Made by a program: the position numbers and the translations under genes. From Pseudomonadales bacterium (GTDB taxonomy: Bacteria > Pseudomonadota > Gammaproteobacteria > Pseudomonadales > Porticoccaceae): a stretch of 64,000 bases of DNA. Below are positions 1-8,398 of the stretch, piece after piece (within the stretch, counting starts at the first letter, position 1; every line of letters starts with the position of its first letter). The stretch spans positions 1,736,001-1,800,000 of the forward strand of contig JACKOF010000001.1 in NCBI GenBank assembly GCA_024234435.1. The letters run 5' to 3'. The notes beneath the pieces were generated by a model. The model was not told the origin of the DNA, searched no databases, and saw only the letters and a program-made list of their open reading frames with translations.

Positions 1-318
1 AGTGCGCTGATACTCCGCCTTATATTTTGCGTCATCAATCTGATACAACAGCTGCCCTTCTTCAACATAACTGCCTTCTTCAAATAAGCGCTTCTTGATA
101 ATGCCATTTACCTGTGGGCGGACTTCAGCCAGACGATAGGCAACCGTTCTACCTGGCAAGTCGGTTGTCAGATTCAATGTGGTTGGTTGAGCAACAACAA
201 CGCCCACCGCAGGCGGTGGCATCTGCGGGGCTGTTGACTGTTCTTGGCCACAGCCCGCTATTAGAGCAAGCAGAGTTGTCACCGCAACGACTTTTATGAT
301 CGAAAACCTTAAATACAC
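1..318 (-). CDS. RND efflux periplasmic adaptor (AcrA/MexA/TtgG type), N-terminal part, cut by window edge
   Basis: Only the first ~106 codons are in the window; the gene continues beyond base 1. The reading frame starts at a GTG (316-318) placed 8 nt after a perfect AGGAGG, so this start is well supported. The product begins with a hydrophobic signal and a lipobox ending in IAGC, so Cys23 should be lipidated and anchor the protein to the inner membrane. The segment that follows (LPGRTVAYRLAEVRPQVNG, then FEEGSYVEEGQLLYQID) is the typical beta-barrel/lipoyl start of AcrA-like adaptors, which link an RND pump to an outer-membrane channel. Pump and channel genes are expected just outside the window. 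It is divergent from an IclR-family gene resembling TtgV, a known regulator of such pumps. Confidence 0.88.
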   Translation of the reverse strand, partial: MYLRFSIIKVVAVTTLLALIAGCGQEQSTAPQMPPPAVGVVVAQPTTLNLTTDLPGRTVAYRLAEVRPQVNGIIKKRLFEEGSYVEEGQLLYQIDDAKYKAEYQRT

Positions 319-374
319 GGGAGGAACCTCCTAAGGGTAAAGCAGTCATCGGGAATTGAGACAGGCGTAATTTT

Positions 375-403
375 TCGATACAGTGTATTACAATACGGTT
401 CAA
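375..403 (-). promoter_or_regulatory. Sigma70-like promoter for the RND adaptor
   Basis: Read on the minus strand: TTGAAC as -35, a 17-nt spacer, TATCGA as -10, lying 57 nt upstream of the adaptor GTG. The spacer contains an inverted repeat (385-396), so a protein bound there would block polymerase directly. Both boxes are imperfect; this is a motif prediction. Confidence 0.45.
385..396. promoter_or_regulatory. Operator-like palindrome in the pump promoter
   Basis: GTATT-AC-AATAC is a perfect 5-bp inverted repeat within the -35/-10 spacer of the adaptor promoter, overlapping a second short palindrome (ATACA-G-TGTAT, 378-388). It sits in the divergent region with the IclR-family gene, so that regulator is the obvious candidate ligand. 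Confidence 0.35.
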
Positions 404-496
404 TCATAGTCCCCCAGCCAATTTATGCAACCAAATTCTCGGATTTTCACCCATCAACCTTTACACGTTAGAGACAAATAATGAGAGATCAATAAA

Positions 497-1261
497 ATGG
501 CGCCAAACTCTTGCTCAAATGCAGACAGCAAACAAGGTATACAGGTCATTGCCCGCTCCGCTGATATCATGCGCACATTGAGCAAGCACCCTCAAGGACT
601 GAGCCTGGCTGCCATTGCCGAGGCGGTTAATCTACCCCGCTCAACCGTTCAACGTATTGTTAATGCACTGCAAGATGAGTTTTTTGTCGAACCTATCGGG
701 CCGGGTGGCGGGTTTCGACTAGGCCCAGCAATCGGAAGGCTGCTGTACCAGACGCAGGTCGATATCATCACCATAGCGCGCCCATACCTTGAAAGATTGT
801 GCGAGCAGTTCCAGGAATCCAGTTACTTGAGTGGTATTACTGGCAACAGGGTCTACAGTATCGACAGAGTGATTGCTGAACAGGCTTTGCGTATCGTCTT
901 CCCTGTTGGTGCTGACGCACCGATGCACACAACAGCACCAGGGAAAGCCCTACTGTCCACTATGGACGCCAAAAAAGTACAGATGTTACTTCCCACGCCA
1001 CTCTCCCGAGAAACGGCCAACACCCTCGGCATATCCGCTCTGATGACTGAACTGGAAATCGTGCAACAGACCAGTATTGCTCACGATTGCGAAGAACAGC
1101 TGCTAGGTGTGTGCTCTTTCGCAACACCGATCAGCACATATCTGGGGACATTTGCCATCGGGGTTGTGTTGCCCGTATCACGCTTGCCCAATCGAAAAGA
1201 AAATATCTGCGCGGCACTAATAGAGTGTAAACAGAGTATAGAAGCCCGAATTGGCGCCTGA
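497..1261 (+). CDS. IclR-family transcriptional regulator, TtgV-like
   Basis: 254 residues, the usual IclR length. A winged helix-turn-helix occupies roughly residues 20-75 (GLSLAAIAEAVNLPRSTVQ at 34-52), followed by the IclR effector domain (about 85-250) with the family's GVCSFATPI segment. The phrases GIQVI.R, LPRSTVQRI and GGFRLGPAIG match my memory of TtgV/TtgT, the Pseudomonas repressors of solvent efflux pumps that bind one- and two-ring aromatics. The gene is divergent from an RND adaptor, which is the TtgV-TtgGHI arrangement. I infer that it represses the pump and probably itself, released by hydrophobic effectors; the effector is unknown. No strong ribosome site precedes the ATG. 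Confidence 0.88.
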   Translation: MAPNSCSNADSKQGIQVIARSADIMRTLSKHPQGLSLAAIAEAVNLPRSTVQRIVNALQDEFFVEPIGPGGGFRLGPAIGRLLYQTQVDIITIARPYLERLCEQFQESSYLSGITGNRVYSIDRVIAEQALRIVFPVGADAPMHTTAPGKALLSTMDAKKVQMLLPTPLSRETANTLGISALMTELEIVQQTSIAHDCEEQLLGVCSFATPISTYLGTFAIGVVLPVSRLPNRKENICAALIECKQSIEARIGA

Positions 1262-1298
1262 ACCTATACGCAAGAAAAGGCATTAAACGCTACACAGG

Positions 1299-1685
1299 CT
1301 AGACATTCACCTTGTAATTGAGGTCATTCGCCTCATCACCCGTCAGACCGCGAAACCCCCAGCAATGTGCGGGCTGTTCCTTGATAATAATTTCCAGATC
1401 TATTGGCAAAATGGATAGCTGGTTCTCAATTTCCAGAAACAGGCGTTTAATCAGCCTCTTTTTCGTTTCAACCTGTCGCCCTTCCATCATGTTGATCTCA
1501 ATGACGGTGTAGGCATCACTTCTCCCCCCAGGATAATAAAAATCCTCTTTATCCATAGGAATAAACCGTTGAGCCCGCTTGTCAGCAGGCATTCCCAGAA
1601 CCGACATCATGCAGTTATGAATAATGTTTGAAAGCACTGGTTTTACCGGATTCAAATATTCCCTTATTCCATAAATAACAATCAT
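1299..1685 (-). CDS. Tautomerase-family protein (Tautomerase_2-like)
   Basis: 128 residues. The start MIVIYGIREYLNP and the RAQRF..M.KEDFYYP..RSDAYTVIEI core, ending CWGFRGLTGDE, are those of a widespread family annotated as tautomerase (4-oxalocrotonate tautomerase superfamily). True members of that superfamily use Pro1 as general base. Here residue 2 is Ile, so the classical catalytic proline is absent, and enzymatic activity should not be assumed. It is convergent with the IclR gene (37 nt apart) and is followed on its own strand by nothing in the pump system, so the context gives no substrate. Confidence 0.75.
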   Translation of the reverse strand: MIVIYGIREYLNPVKPVLSNIIHNCMMSVLGMPADKRAQRFIPMDKEDFYYPGGRSDAYTVIEINMMEGRQVETKKRLIKRLFLEIENQLSILPIDLEIIIKEQPAHCWGFRGLTGDEANDLNYKVNV

Positions 1686-1809
1686 GTACTTTCCCTTGTA
1701 TGGCTATCATGGCGCCTCGGCTAGAACAGCTCCGGACGCGGCCGTAATTAGTTAGTAACTGTTTTAGACACGCCTTCTATTGAGAAGGGCCTGTTGTTAA
1801 AAATTTACT

Positions 1810-2694
1810 TTACTCTTTCGAAACAAAAACGCGCCATAGCCGTTGATGAATAACCAGAGCGACAAGTATTAATGCGGCACCGGACATCATTGCCAACGAG
1901 ATGGTTTCATCAGCAATCAACACTCCCAACAGCATAGCCAAAATCGGCGTCACCAATGGAACAAGCGAAACCGCTTCCGCTGAAAACTGATTCAATATGT
2001 AGTAATACGCCACAAGCCCACCTAAAGAACCAACTAGCCCCAGATAAATGAGAGACACCAGTGAAACCGTACTCACTTCTGCAACCTCAAATCCAAAGAT
2101 AAAAAACCAGCTAATTAATAACCCTGGCAGTGCGAATACCATGGACCCCAGAGCCTGCTCCACAGGTGCAACGGCTAAGGTTCTGTTCAGCCTCTTTACC
2201 CACAGTGCACTTCCCGCAAACAGAAAGTTCGAGGCCAGCATCAAACCAATACCATAAGCGCTGCTCGATTCTACGCCGCCACCTTCAAACAGTATCAGCA
2301 GCAACCCGATTGACGCCAAAAAGATCGCCAGTAATTTTCTCGGTTGCAGCGCAGACTCCCCCAATATCAAACCCGACAACAGTGCCGAAGAAAAAGGCGA
2401 CAACCCAAACATCAATGCTATTAACCCGGAAGATATGTGCTCCGCAGCAACATAAACCAACGCCATATTGGGAAACAAGCTGACCGCGGCGGCAAAATAA
2501 AGCTTGCCATGTTTTCTGATATTCAGTGTTGCATAACCACCTATGGTGCAGATAGCGCTACCAACAATAAATGCCAACCCTATACGCAGAGTTAACCCCG
2601 CCATTGGCGAGAAAGACTCTCCTCCCAACTTGATAGCCAGAGGCGTTGTAGCCCAGATCAAAACGACCAATAAATAGATCAGTTGCGCTGCCAT
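1810..2694 (-). CDS. EamA-family (drug/metabolite transporter) permease
   Basis: 294 residues made of two EamA repeats with about ten hydrophobic helices and short loops. The start LVVLIWATTPLAIKLGGE is a classic DMT helix 1, and the second repeat begins near residue 145 (AYGIGLMLASNFLFAGSALWVKR). Such proteins export amino acids, nucleosides or metabolites from the cytoplasm; the substrate cannot be read from sequence. A divergent second EamA gene lies 383 nt away, and its leader side holds a strong hairpin (2746-2776). It is not obviously in an operon with the tautomerase downstream (124 nt gap). Confidence 0.88.
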   Translation of the reverse strand: MAAQLIYLLVVLIWATTPLAIKLGGESFSPMAGLTLRIGLAFIVGSAICTIGGYATLNIRKHGKLYFAAAVSLFPNMALVYVAAEHISSGLIALMFGLSPFSSALLSGLILGESALQPRKLLAIFLASIGLLLILFEGGGVESSSAYGIGLMLASNFLFAGSALWVKRLNRTLAVAPVEQALGSMVFALPGLLISWFFIFGFEVAEVSTVSLVSLIYLGLVGSLGGLVAYYYILNQFSAEAVSLVPLVTPILAMLLGVLIADETISLAMMSGAALILVALVIHQRLWRVFVSKE

Positions 2695-2745
2695 TGTATT
2701 CTCCCTGAATACCTGCCGAGATTCATATCCGGGGCCCAGAACAAG

Positions 2746-2776
2746 AAAGGCCGCAGATGGTGTGTCTGCGGCCTTT
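2746..2776. terminator. Strong 12-bp hairpin between two EamA genes
   Basis: AAAGGCCGCAGA (2746-2757), a 7-nt loop, then TCTGCGGCCTTT (2765-2776): a perfect 12-bp inverted repeat. On the minus strand the hairpin is followed by a pyrimidine-rich tract (CTTGTTCT) and lies in the 5' leader of the EamA gene that starts at 2694, so it could be an attenuator there. On the plus strand it is followed by an A-run, not a T-run. Confidence 0.5.
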
Positions 2777-2862
2777 GAAAAAAAGTTAATCTATCTGCTT
2801 ATTTTTCTGCCGCACACAGCGCTAACCAGCGCAGTGCAGGGTTGCGCTTGGCTACAATTGCC

Positions 2863-2890
2863 TTGACAGAAAAAATGCTGTTCATATATT
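2863..2890 (+). promoter_or_regulatory. Candidate sigma70 promoter for the second EamA gene
   Basis: TTGACA (2863-2868), 16-nt spacer, TATATT (2885-2890). A start near 2897 would give a leader of about 180 nt before the ATG at 3078. That leader carries a 7-bp stem (GTTGCCG 2904-2910 with CGGCAAC 2930-2936), and I saw nothing else in the 2695-3077 gap beyond this and the hairpin at 2746. Confidence 0.45.
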
Positions 2891-3077
2891 TTAAGTTGTT
2901 ACCGTTGCCGTGTGATTAATTTTCGCAAGCGGCAACTATACGGGACAGTCTCCAACTCGCGCAAGCATAAACTGCCAAACGCTCTTTGATACAACCATTT
3001 TTCCAGACAGCATTAGCTCTCGCAGGTTATCATCCTGCTTTACCGTTACCTGAACAAAAATCTGGAATATCAAAATA

Positions 3078-4064
3078 ATGTCACCAGAGGAGAACCTCAC
3101 TCACAAAACCCCCGAGGGTATCAGACTGCCATACGGAATTTTCATCTCTGCCAATCTGCTGGCAGTAATCGGACTGCTGCTGACCAACTTGTTCTGGAGT
3201 GGCAATATTTATGTCTCAAAGATTCTCGCCGGCGACGTACCGCCATTGCTGCTCAATGCAGCCCGCTGGTTTGTCGCCCTTATACTGTTAACGCCATTTG
3301 CATTTCAACAAACGCGCCAACATTTAACAGCCATTAGACAAGGTTTCATTCCTCTGCTGATTTTCTCCTTTCTTGGCGTAACGGCATACAACTCGCTCCT
3401 CTACGCCGCTGCGCATACGACCTCGGGCATCAACATCGCAATGGTTTCCAGCCTCACACCGGTTATCACATTTCTGTTTGTCTGGGGAATTGTTGGCATC
3501 ACGCCCCACCGCTTGCAGATATTTGGCTTTGTTTTCGGTATTGTCGGTGTATTGATGTTAATCACACACGGACAGCTGGGCAGATTATTAAGCTTGCAGG
3601 TCAACCTGGGCGACAGTTATATGTTGCTGGCCGTGATCAGTTGGTCTATCTACACCGCTCTGTTGGCGAAAGGTAACTTATCAGTGCCACCACTGGTGTT
3701 TCTCTATTCAACTGTTGTCTTGGGTTTTTTAATGACAATTCCGCTCGCCGGCTGGGAACTGCTCCAACAAAATGACATCACGTTCAGTCGGCAGGGCCTA
3801 TGGGCTTTACTCTATATTAGTATTTTCCCATCGCTGTTATCTTTTCTGTTTTATAACCACGCGGTCAAGCAGCTCGGAGCAAACATCGCTGCGATCTCCA
3901 CCTATCTGCTTCCAGTCTTTACCGCGATCATCAGTATTGCCTGGCTGGGTGAAGACCTTCAGTGGTTCCATGTTGTTGGGCAATTATTGGTTTTTGCCGG
4001 GTTTATTTTGTCACTGCTGAAGAGAAAAAGTAGAGCAACGAAAAACGTCAGCCTGACAGAATAG
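3078..4064 (+). CDS. EamA-family (drug/metabolite transporter) permease
   Basis: 328 residues, ten predicted membrane helices after a ~25-residue hydrophilic N-terminus. Helix 1-2 read LTNLFWSGNIYVSKILAGDVPP and the second EamA repeat starts near residue 178 (LGDSYMLLAVISWSIYTALLAKG). The C-terminus ends in a basic tail after the last helix (LLVFAGFILSLLKRKSR), as usual for inner-membrane DMT exporters. It is only distantly similar to the neighbouring divergent EamA gene, so this is not a recent duplication. The ATG has no convincing ribosome site, and translation may depend on leader structure. Substrate unknown. Confidence 0.87.
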   Translation: MSPEENLTHKTPEGIRLPYGIFISANLLAVIGLLLTNLFWSGNIYVSKILAGDVPPLLLNAARWFVALILLTPFAFQQTRQHLTAIRQGFIPLLIFSFLGVTAYNSLLYAAAHTTSGINIAMVSSLTPVITFLFVWGIVGITPHRLQIFGFVFGIVGVLMLITHGQLGRLLSLQVNLGDSYMLLAVISWSIYTALLAKGNLSVPPLVFLYSTVVLGFLMTIPLAGWELLQQNDITFSRQGLWALLYISIFPSLLSFLFYNHAVKQLGANIAAISTYLLPVFTAIISIAWLGEDLQWFHVVGQLLVFAGFILSLLKRKSRATKNVSLTE

Positions 4065-4088
4065 TTCTCTCGCTTCCATCGCTTAAAA

Positions 4089-5285
4089 TCACTCTGCTCT
4101 TAAGGCATCGATAGGACTCAGCCGGGTCGCATTCAACGCCGGCTTTAAACCGGCTATCAGTCCAATCACCATGGAAAGAACCAATGCCGCTAAAACAATC
4201 TCCCACTCCAAAGACAAAGGCAAACCGGGAATCGCAAACTTTACAACAATAAGAAACACACCAATAGACAAGACCCCGCAAGCGCCACCAATCAAGCCAA
4301 GCGCAATAGCTTCGCCCAGAAACAAATTGCGTACCTGTTGTCGTGTGCCACCCAGAGCCCGCAACAAACCTACCTCGCTGACACGCTCCGTAACCGTAAT
4401 CATCAGTATAGTGGTGATTCCCACACCACCCACCAACAGTGAGATCGCCCCCAAACCAATGCCGGCAAATTTCAGAATTCGCAGGATATTATCCATTGTC
4501 TCCAGCATTTGATCCTGAGTAATCAAGGTAAAGTCCTCAAACCCGTGGCGACGGATTAATAACGCTTTAACGCGACTGACAACCTCTTCTGTTGATGCAC
4601 CCGCTGAATAGTAAATGTCCACTTCCATCAGACTGTTGCGATTAAACATCTGTAGTGCTTTGGCTGCGGGAATATAGACCATATCATCCAGATCATTCCC
4701 TAAAAATTCACCTTTCGGTGCCATCACGCCAACAACCCGGAATCGATTACTGCCCACATGAACATAGTTACCCACCGCAGGAGAAACACCAAATAACTCC
4801 TCTTTCAGTTCGCTACCCAGCACGGCAAACGCTCTTGCTCTGACAAAATCCTCTTCAGGAAGAAAGGTGCCACTTGTCACCGTAAGCCGCCAAGCTTCAT
4901 CTGCATCGGCCCCCACGCCGATCACGTTGGCATATCGACTACGGTTTACCGCTTTTATCTGCGAAGTCCCGGCCACGATTGGCACCACCTTTTCCACTCC
5001 CGGCAACCGCGCCAGCGACCGGGCATCCTGCAAGCTGATCGGTCGTGTGGTGCTGAGAATGCCACTAATACCAAAAGTTTCCGTTTTACCCGGCGTAATG
5101 GCGATAATATGGCTGCCGAACTGGGTGAATTCCTTTAACACGAACAACCTGAGACCTTCGCCCAGTGAACTGAGTAACACCATTGCCGCAATACCGATAG
5201 CAAATTCCAGCACGGTTAAACCGGAACGAATTTTCTGCGTCCACAACGCCCGAAAAACCCAGCTTATGCTATCCGTTGCTCTCAC
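4089..5285 (-). CDS. ABC transporter permease, FtsX/MacB type (second permease)
   Basis: 398 residues. One N-terminal membrane helix (residues ~20-40), a periplasmic MacB core domain (~45-245) and three C-terminal helices (about 275-390) give the four-helix FtsX/MacB topology. The start is GTG at 5283-5285, 8 nt after a GGGGG ribosome site that overlaps the end of the preceding gene. It is the last gene of an adaptor-ATPase-permease-permease operon. It resembles the neighbouring permease throughout (LTSLGEGARRY versus LSSLGEGLRLF; LLRALGGTRQQVRNLFLGEA versus LLKAIGGSGRQIRQLFLGES), so the two probably form a heterodimer driven by one ATPase. Confidence 0.9.
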   Translation of the reverse strand: MRATDSISWVFRALWTQKIRSGLTVLEFAIGIAAMVLLSSLGEGLRLFVLKEFTQFGSHIIAITPGKTETFGISGILSTTRPISLQDARSLARLPGVEKVVPIVAGTSQIKAVNRSRYANVIGVGADADEAWRLTVTSGTFLPEEDFVRARAFAVLGSELKEELFGVSPAVGNYVHVGSNRFRVVGVMAPKGEFLGNDLDDMVYIPAAKALQMFNRNSLMEVDIYYSAGASTEEVVSRVKALLIRRHGFEDFTLITQDQMLETMDNILRILKFAGIGLGAISLLVGGVGITTILMITVTERVSEVGLLRALGGTRQQVRNLFLGEAIALGLIGGACGVLSIGVFLIVVKFAIPGLPLSLEWEIVLAALVLSMVIGLIAGLKPALNATRLSPIDALRAE

Positions 5286-5289
5286 CGAA

Positions 5290-6492
5290 TTACCCCCTCA
5301 TAGCCAGCACAGGGTCAAGCTGCGCAGCTTTTCTGGCAGGCAACCAGCAAAAAATCAGCCCAGATAACATAGCCGTCAGTGTCGCCACAGGCGCTGCCCA
5401 ATACGGAGGAAACAGCGGAAAATCCGGCAACAGGAACCGCGCCAGATAAACCGCTCCATAAGCAAAAACAACACCAACCATTGAACCGAGAAAAACCAGC
5501 AACAGTGATTCACCCAGAAACAACTGGCGAATTTGTCGACCACTGCCTCCAATAGCTTTCAAGAGACCAATTTCCTGACGTCGCTGTCGCACCGAGATCA
5601 AACTGATGTTCATCACCAAAATCCCGGCAACAATGAGACTAATAGCGGCAATAGCGGCAATCACCAAGGTTAGAGCGGTAAGAATATTGTTAAAGGCGGC
5701 CAATACAGAGTCCTGGCTGACAATGGTGATATCGTCTTCGCCGTCATGTCGATTCCGGATGACCTGCTCCAGTCGCCGCCGGGCCAGTTGTTCATCGGCG
5801 CCTTCCTGCAATTCCAGAATCACGCGGAACAGCGCCTGCGTATTAAATAACTGTTGTGCCAGCGGCACCGGAATTATGGCGATATCCGCCATGTCGACGC
5901 CCATCGACTCACCCTCATCAGCTAGCACACCAATGACTCGCACTCGCCGGTCAGCAATTCTCACCCACTGCCCAATGGCGTTGTTATTACCGAACAGCTC
6001 TTTTTTCAAATCGCTTCCCAGTACCACAACAGATAACGCCTCTTTCACGGCCCTGTCAGGAAGAGGATTTCCCTTGGCGACATCGACCTGACGAACCGGA
6101 AAAAAGCTGGCGGTGGTTCCGAGCACAACCACCTCCCTGGACAAGCTCTCCCGTGATACCGGAGTTGTACCGGCCAGAATGGGTGCTACCGCATTGATGG
6201 AAGGAACTCGCCCCATAGCCAAAGCATCTTCCAATGTCAGGTCTCGCGGAGAAGTACCATAGATTGGCGGCTGCCCGCCAACCGTTTCGTTGCGACCCGG
6301 AAAAACTATTAGTAATCGATTCCCCAGACTGGAAAATTCATCATTGATATACCGCCGCGCACCCTCTCCAAGACTGGTCAGCATCACCACCGAAGCAACA
6401 CCAATAGAGACCGCCAGCAGTAATAAAATCGTGCGTACTTTTTGACGCCAGATTACCCGTCCGTTAAACCAGATTTGATCGGTCAGCTGCAT
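5290..6492 (-). CDS. ABC transporter permease, FtsX/MacB type (first permease)
   Basis: 400 residues with the same layout as its downstream neighbour: helix 1 near residues 18-38, a periplasmic MacB_PCD-like domain, then three helices (about 270-390). The coupling helix LLKAIGGSGRQIRQLFLGES is typical of the family. MacB-type transporters work by mechanotransmission: they do not carry substrate through the membrane but drive periplasmic export or lipoprotein release. Classical MacB has ATPase and permease fused; here they are separate, which resembles LolCDE or YknXYZ arrangements. Only 4 nt separate its stop from the next permease. Confidence 0.9.
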   Translation of the reverse strand: MQLTDQIWFNGRVIWRQKVRTILLLLAVSIGVASVVMLTSLGEGARRYINDEFSSLGNRLLIVFPGRNETVGGQPPIYGTSPRDLTLEDALAMGRVPSINAVAPILAGTTPVSRESLSREVVVLGTTASFFPVRQVDVAKGNPLPDRAVKEALSVVVLGSDLKKELFGNNNAIGQWVRIADRRVRVIGVLADEGESMGVDMADIAIIPVPLAQQLFNTQALFRVILELQEGADEQLARRRLEQVIRNRHDGEDDITIVSQDSVLAAFNNILTALTLVIAAIAAISLIVAGILVMNISLISVRQRRQEIGLLKAIGGSGRQIRQLFLGESLLLVFLGSMVGVVFAYGAVYLARFLLPDFPLFPPYWAAPVATLTAMLSGLIFCWLPARKAAQLDPVLAMRG

Positions 6493-6527
6493 AGATCTGT
6501 CTCTTCCTGCACTTTCCTCTCCTGACT

Positions 6528-7235
6528 CTAAACCGAATCCCCTGACTGAACTCCGCCGCTGCGGACATCTTCAACAATGGCTCCATCAACCATTCGAATG
6601 CGCCGCGCTGCACGCTTACCCAAATCAAGGTCATGGGTGACAACGATCAGCGTGATTCCCTCCTGATTCAAGGTTTCCAGCACATCGACAATTTCCTTGC
6701 CAGAAGCCTGATCAAGATTACCGGTGGGTTCATCGGCAAGCAGAATTTTGGGTTTCATCACGATGGCACGGGCAATGGCCACCCGCTGTAGCTGTCCACC
6801 CGACAACTCAGCCGGACGATGTCCCGATCGATCACTCAGGCCAACCAGCTCAAGTACCGTCTCTGCGGACAGCTTCCGTTGCGACAGAGGCTGGCCCGCT
6901 AGCATCATTGGCAACTCAATATTCTCCAATGCCGTCAGCCGATTAACCAAGTGAAATGACTGAAAGATAAAACCGATATTGTCACGCCGCAATGCTGCTC
7001 TTTTTTCTTCGTCAAGCCCTTCCGTTGCACGATTATCCAACTGATAACTGCCACTGTCTGGCCGGTCCAACAAACCCAGCATATTCAACAACGTGGATTT
7101 CCCTGAGCCAGAAGGCCCCATGATTGAAATGTATTCACCTTCGTTAATATCAAGATCGATATCACGCAACGCGCGTAATGGTTCGCCACCCATTTCATAG
7201 GTTTTATTGATGCCCCGCAGCTCTATCAGCGCCAC
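6528..7235 (-). CDS. ABC transporter ATP-binding protein, MacB/LolD type
   Basis: 235 residues, a complete nucleotide-binding domain: Walker A GPSGSGKST (40-48), Q-loop FQSF (91-94), signature LSGGQ (144-148), Walker B ILLADEP (164-170) and switch His201. The LADEPTGNLD run is characteristic of the MacB/LolD/FtsE group. Translation starts at GTG (7233-7235), with AGGGG 8 nt upstream inside the end of the adaptor gene. It powers the two FtsX-type permeases encoded downstream at the inner membrane. Confidence 0.93.
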   Translation of the reverse strand: MALIELRGINKTYEMGGEPLRALRDIDLDINEGEYISIMGPSGSGKSTLLNMLGLLDRPDSGSYQLDNRATEGLDEEKRAALRRDNIGFIFQSFHLVNRLTALENIELPMMLAGQPLSQRKLSAETVLELVGLSDRSGHRPAELSGGQLQRVAIARAIVMKPKILLADEPTGNLDQASGKEIVDVLETLNQEGITLIVVTHDLDLGKRAARRIRMVDGAIVEDVRSGGVQSGDSV

Positions 7236-7237
7236 TG

Positions 7238-8398
7238 CTAATCCCCTGAAGAAGCTGCGTCGTGATCCACAGATTTGATATTGGCTGGCGCCCCTGCAAT
7301 CACGCCGGACGAGCCGATATTACTGACTATCTGTTCTCCCTGTTTTAAACCTGATTTGATTTCAGAATATTTCCAATTGGTGATACCTGTGACAACAGAA
7401 CGCTTCTCAAGAACATCGCTCTCACCAACAACCAAAACAAACTCATTATCAATCAATAGTTCAGAAGGGATTCTTAATGTGTTTTCATGCTTATCAAGAA
7501 TGATCTCCATATCCGCACTGTAGCCCGCCAGCATTCGTGTTTCGTCACTTAGCGCAATAAATTCAGCTTCTACTTCAACTGTTCTGGCCTGCTTTTCCAG
7601 ATCCAGAACATAAGGCGCAATACGTGTCACCCTGGCAGAGAAAGGACGGTCTCGAAATGCATCCAGTGTCACTCTCACAGGCATTCCTACTTCAATTGCC
7701 GCTGCATCCACTTCATCGAGAGGCGCAGAAATGTAGTGACAGTCATCAGTGATAAGATCAATCACCGGAGGGGTAGGAACACCCGGTGGAGAAGGGGTGG
7801 CATATTCCCCTATTTTGCCAGTGACTTCTGCCACAATGCCATCAAAAGGTGCCCGTAACTCCGTCTGCTCCAGAATAGCAACCGCCACTTCCCTACCGGC
7901 TTTTGCCTGCTCTTCCCGAGCTTTGGCTGCCTCACAACGAGCAACACTGGACTCCGCTTTCGACTCGGCCAGATCCGCCAGCTCTTCAGACACCAGTTTC
8001 TGTTTAGACAGGCTTTCCAGACGGCGAGCTTCCCGCTGATCAGAGCGAGCTGTAATACACAAACTGTCGCGTTCTTTCACAGCAGAATTCACCGCAGCAG
8101 TCGCTTCAGCAACACTCGCCCGTCGATCCCGGTTCCACAGTGTTACCAGCAGCTGCCCCTTGGAAACATAATCACCCTCTGCCACCAGTAGCTCGCCGAT
8201 CTGCCCACCAATTGGCAGTGACAAGCGGGACCGCTTACAGGCTTCAATGGTACCCGCCCGGGTATTGGCGACGGTTTTTTCAACTGTTCCCCGCTCTACC
8301 GGCACGAGTGTCACATCAACGGGATCGGGGCGTGTCAGGGTATAAATACCCAACCCAATTAACAGACAAACACCTATCGCAATCAACCAGGCTTTCAT
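7238..8398 (-). CDS. HlyD/MacA-like periplasmic adaptor of the ABC exporter
   Basis: 386 residues. A single N-terminal membrane anchor (residues ~3-20, WLIAIGVCLLIGLGIYTL) is followed by a lipoyl half (GGQIGELLVAEGDYVSKGQ), an alpha-helical hairpin (~95-180) rich in Glu/Ala/Lys, the second lipoyl half (RAPFDGIVAEV) and a beta-barrel domain. This is the MacA/YknX plan: the adaptor reaches across the periplasm to an outer-membrane channel. It is the first gene of the four-gene export operon; no TolC-type channel gene is present nearby, so a shared channel is likely. Its ATG overlaps the stop of a doubtful 69-codon frame (8395-8604). Confidence 0.9.
   Translation of the reverse strand: MKAWLIAIGVCLLIGLGIYTLTRPDPVDVTLVPVERGTVEKTVANTRAGTIEACKRSRLSLPIGGQIGELLVAEGDYVSKGQLLVTLWNRDRRASVAEATAAVNSAVKERDSLCITARSDQREARRLESLSKQKLVSEELADLAESKAESSVARCEAAKAREEQAKAGREVAVAILEQTELRAPFDGIVAEVTGKIGEYATPSPPGVPTPPVIDLITDDCHYISAPLDEVDAAAIEVGMPVRVTLDAFRDRPFSARVTRIAPYVLDLEKQARTVEVEAEFIALSDETRMLAGYSADMEIILDKHENTLRIPSELLIDNEFVLVVGESDVLEKRSVVTGITNWKYSEIKSGLKQGEQIVSNIGSSGVIAGAPANIKSVDHDAASSGD

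Noticed and set aside
5606..6091. 161-codon plus-strand frame
   Set aside because: Lies wholly opposite the first FtsX-type permease; composition (Ser/Arg/Thr rich) is that of an antisense shadow and no ribosome site is present.
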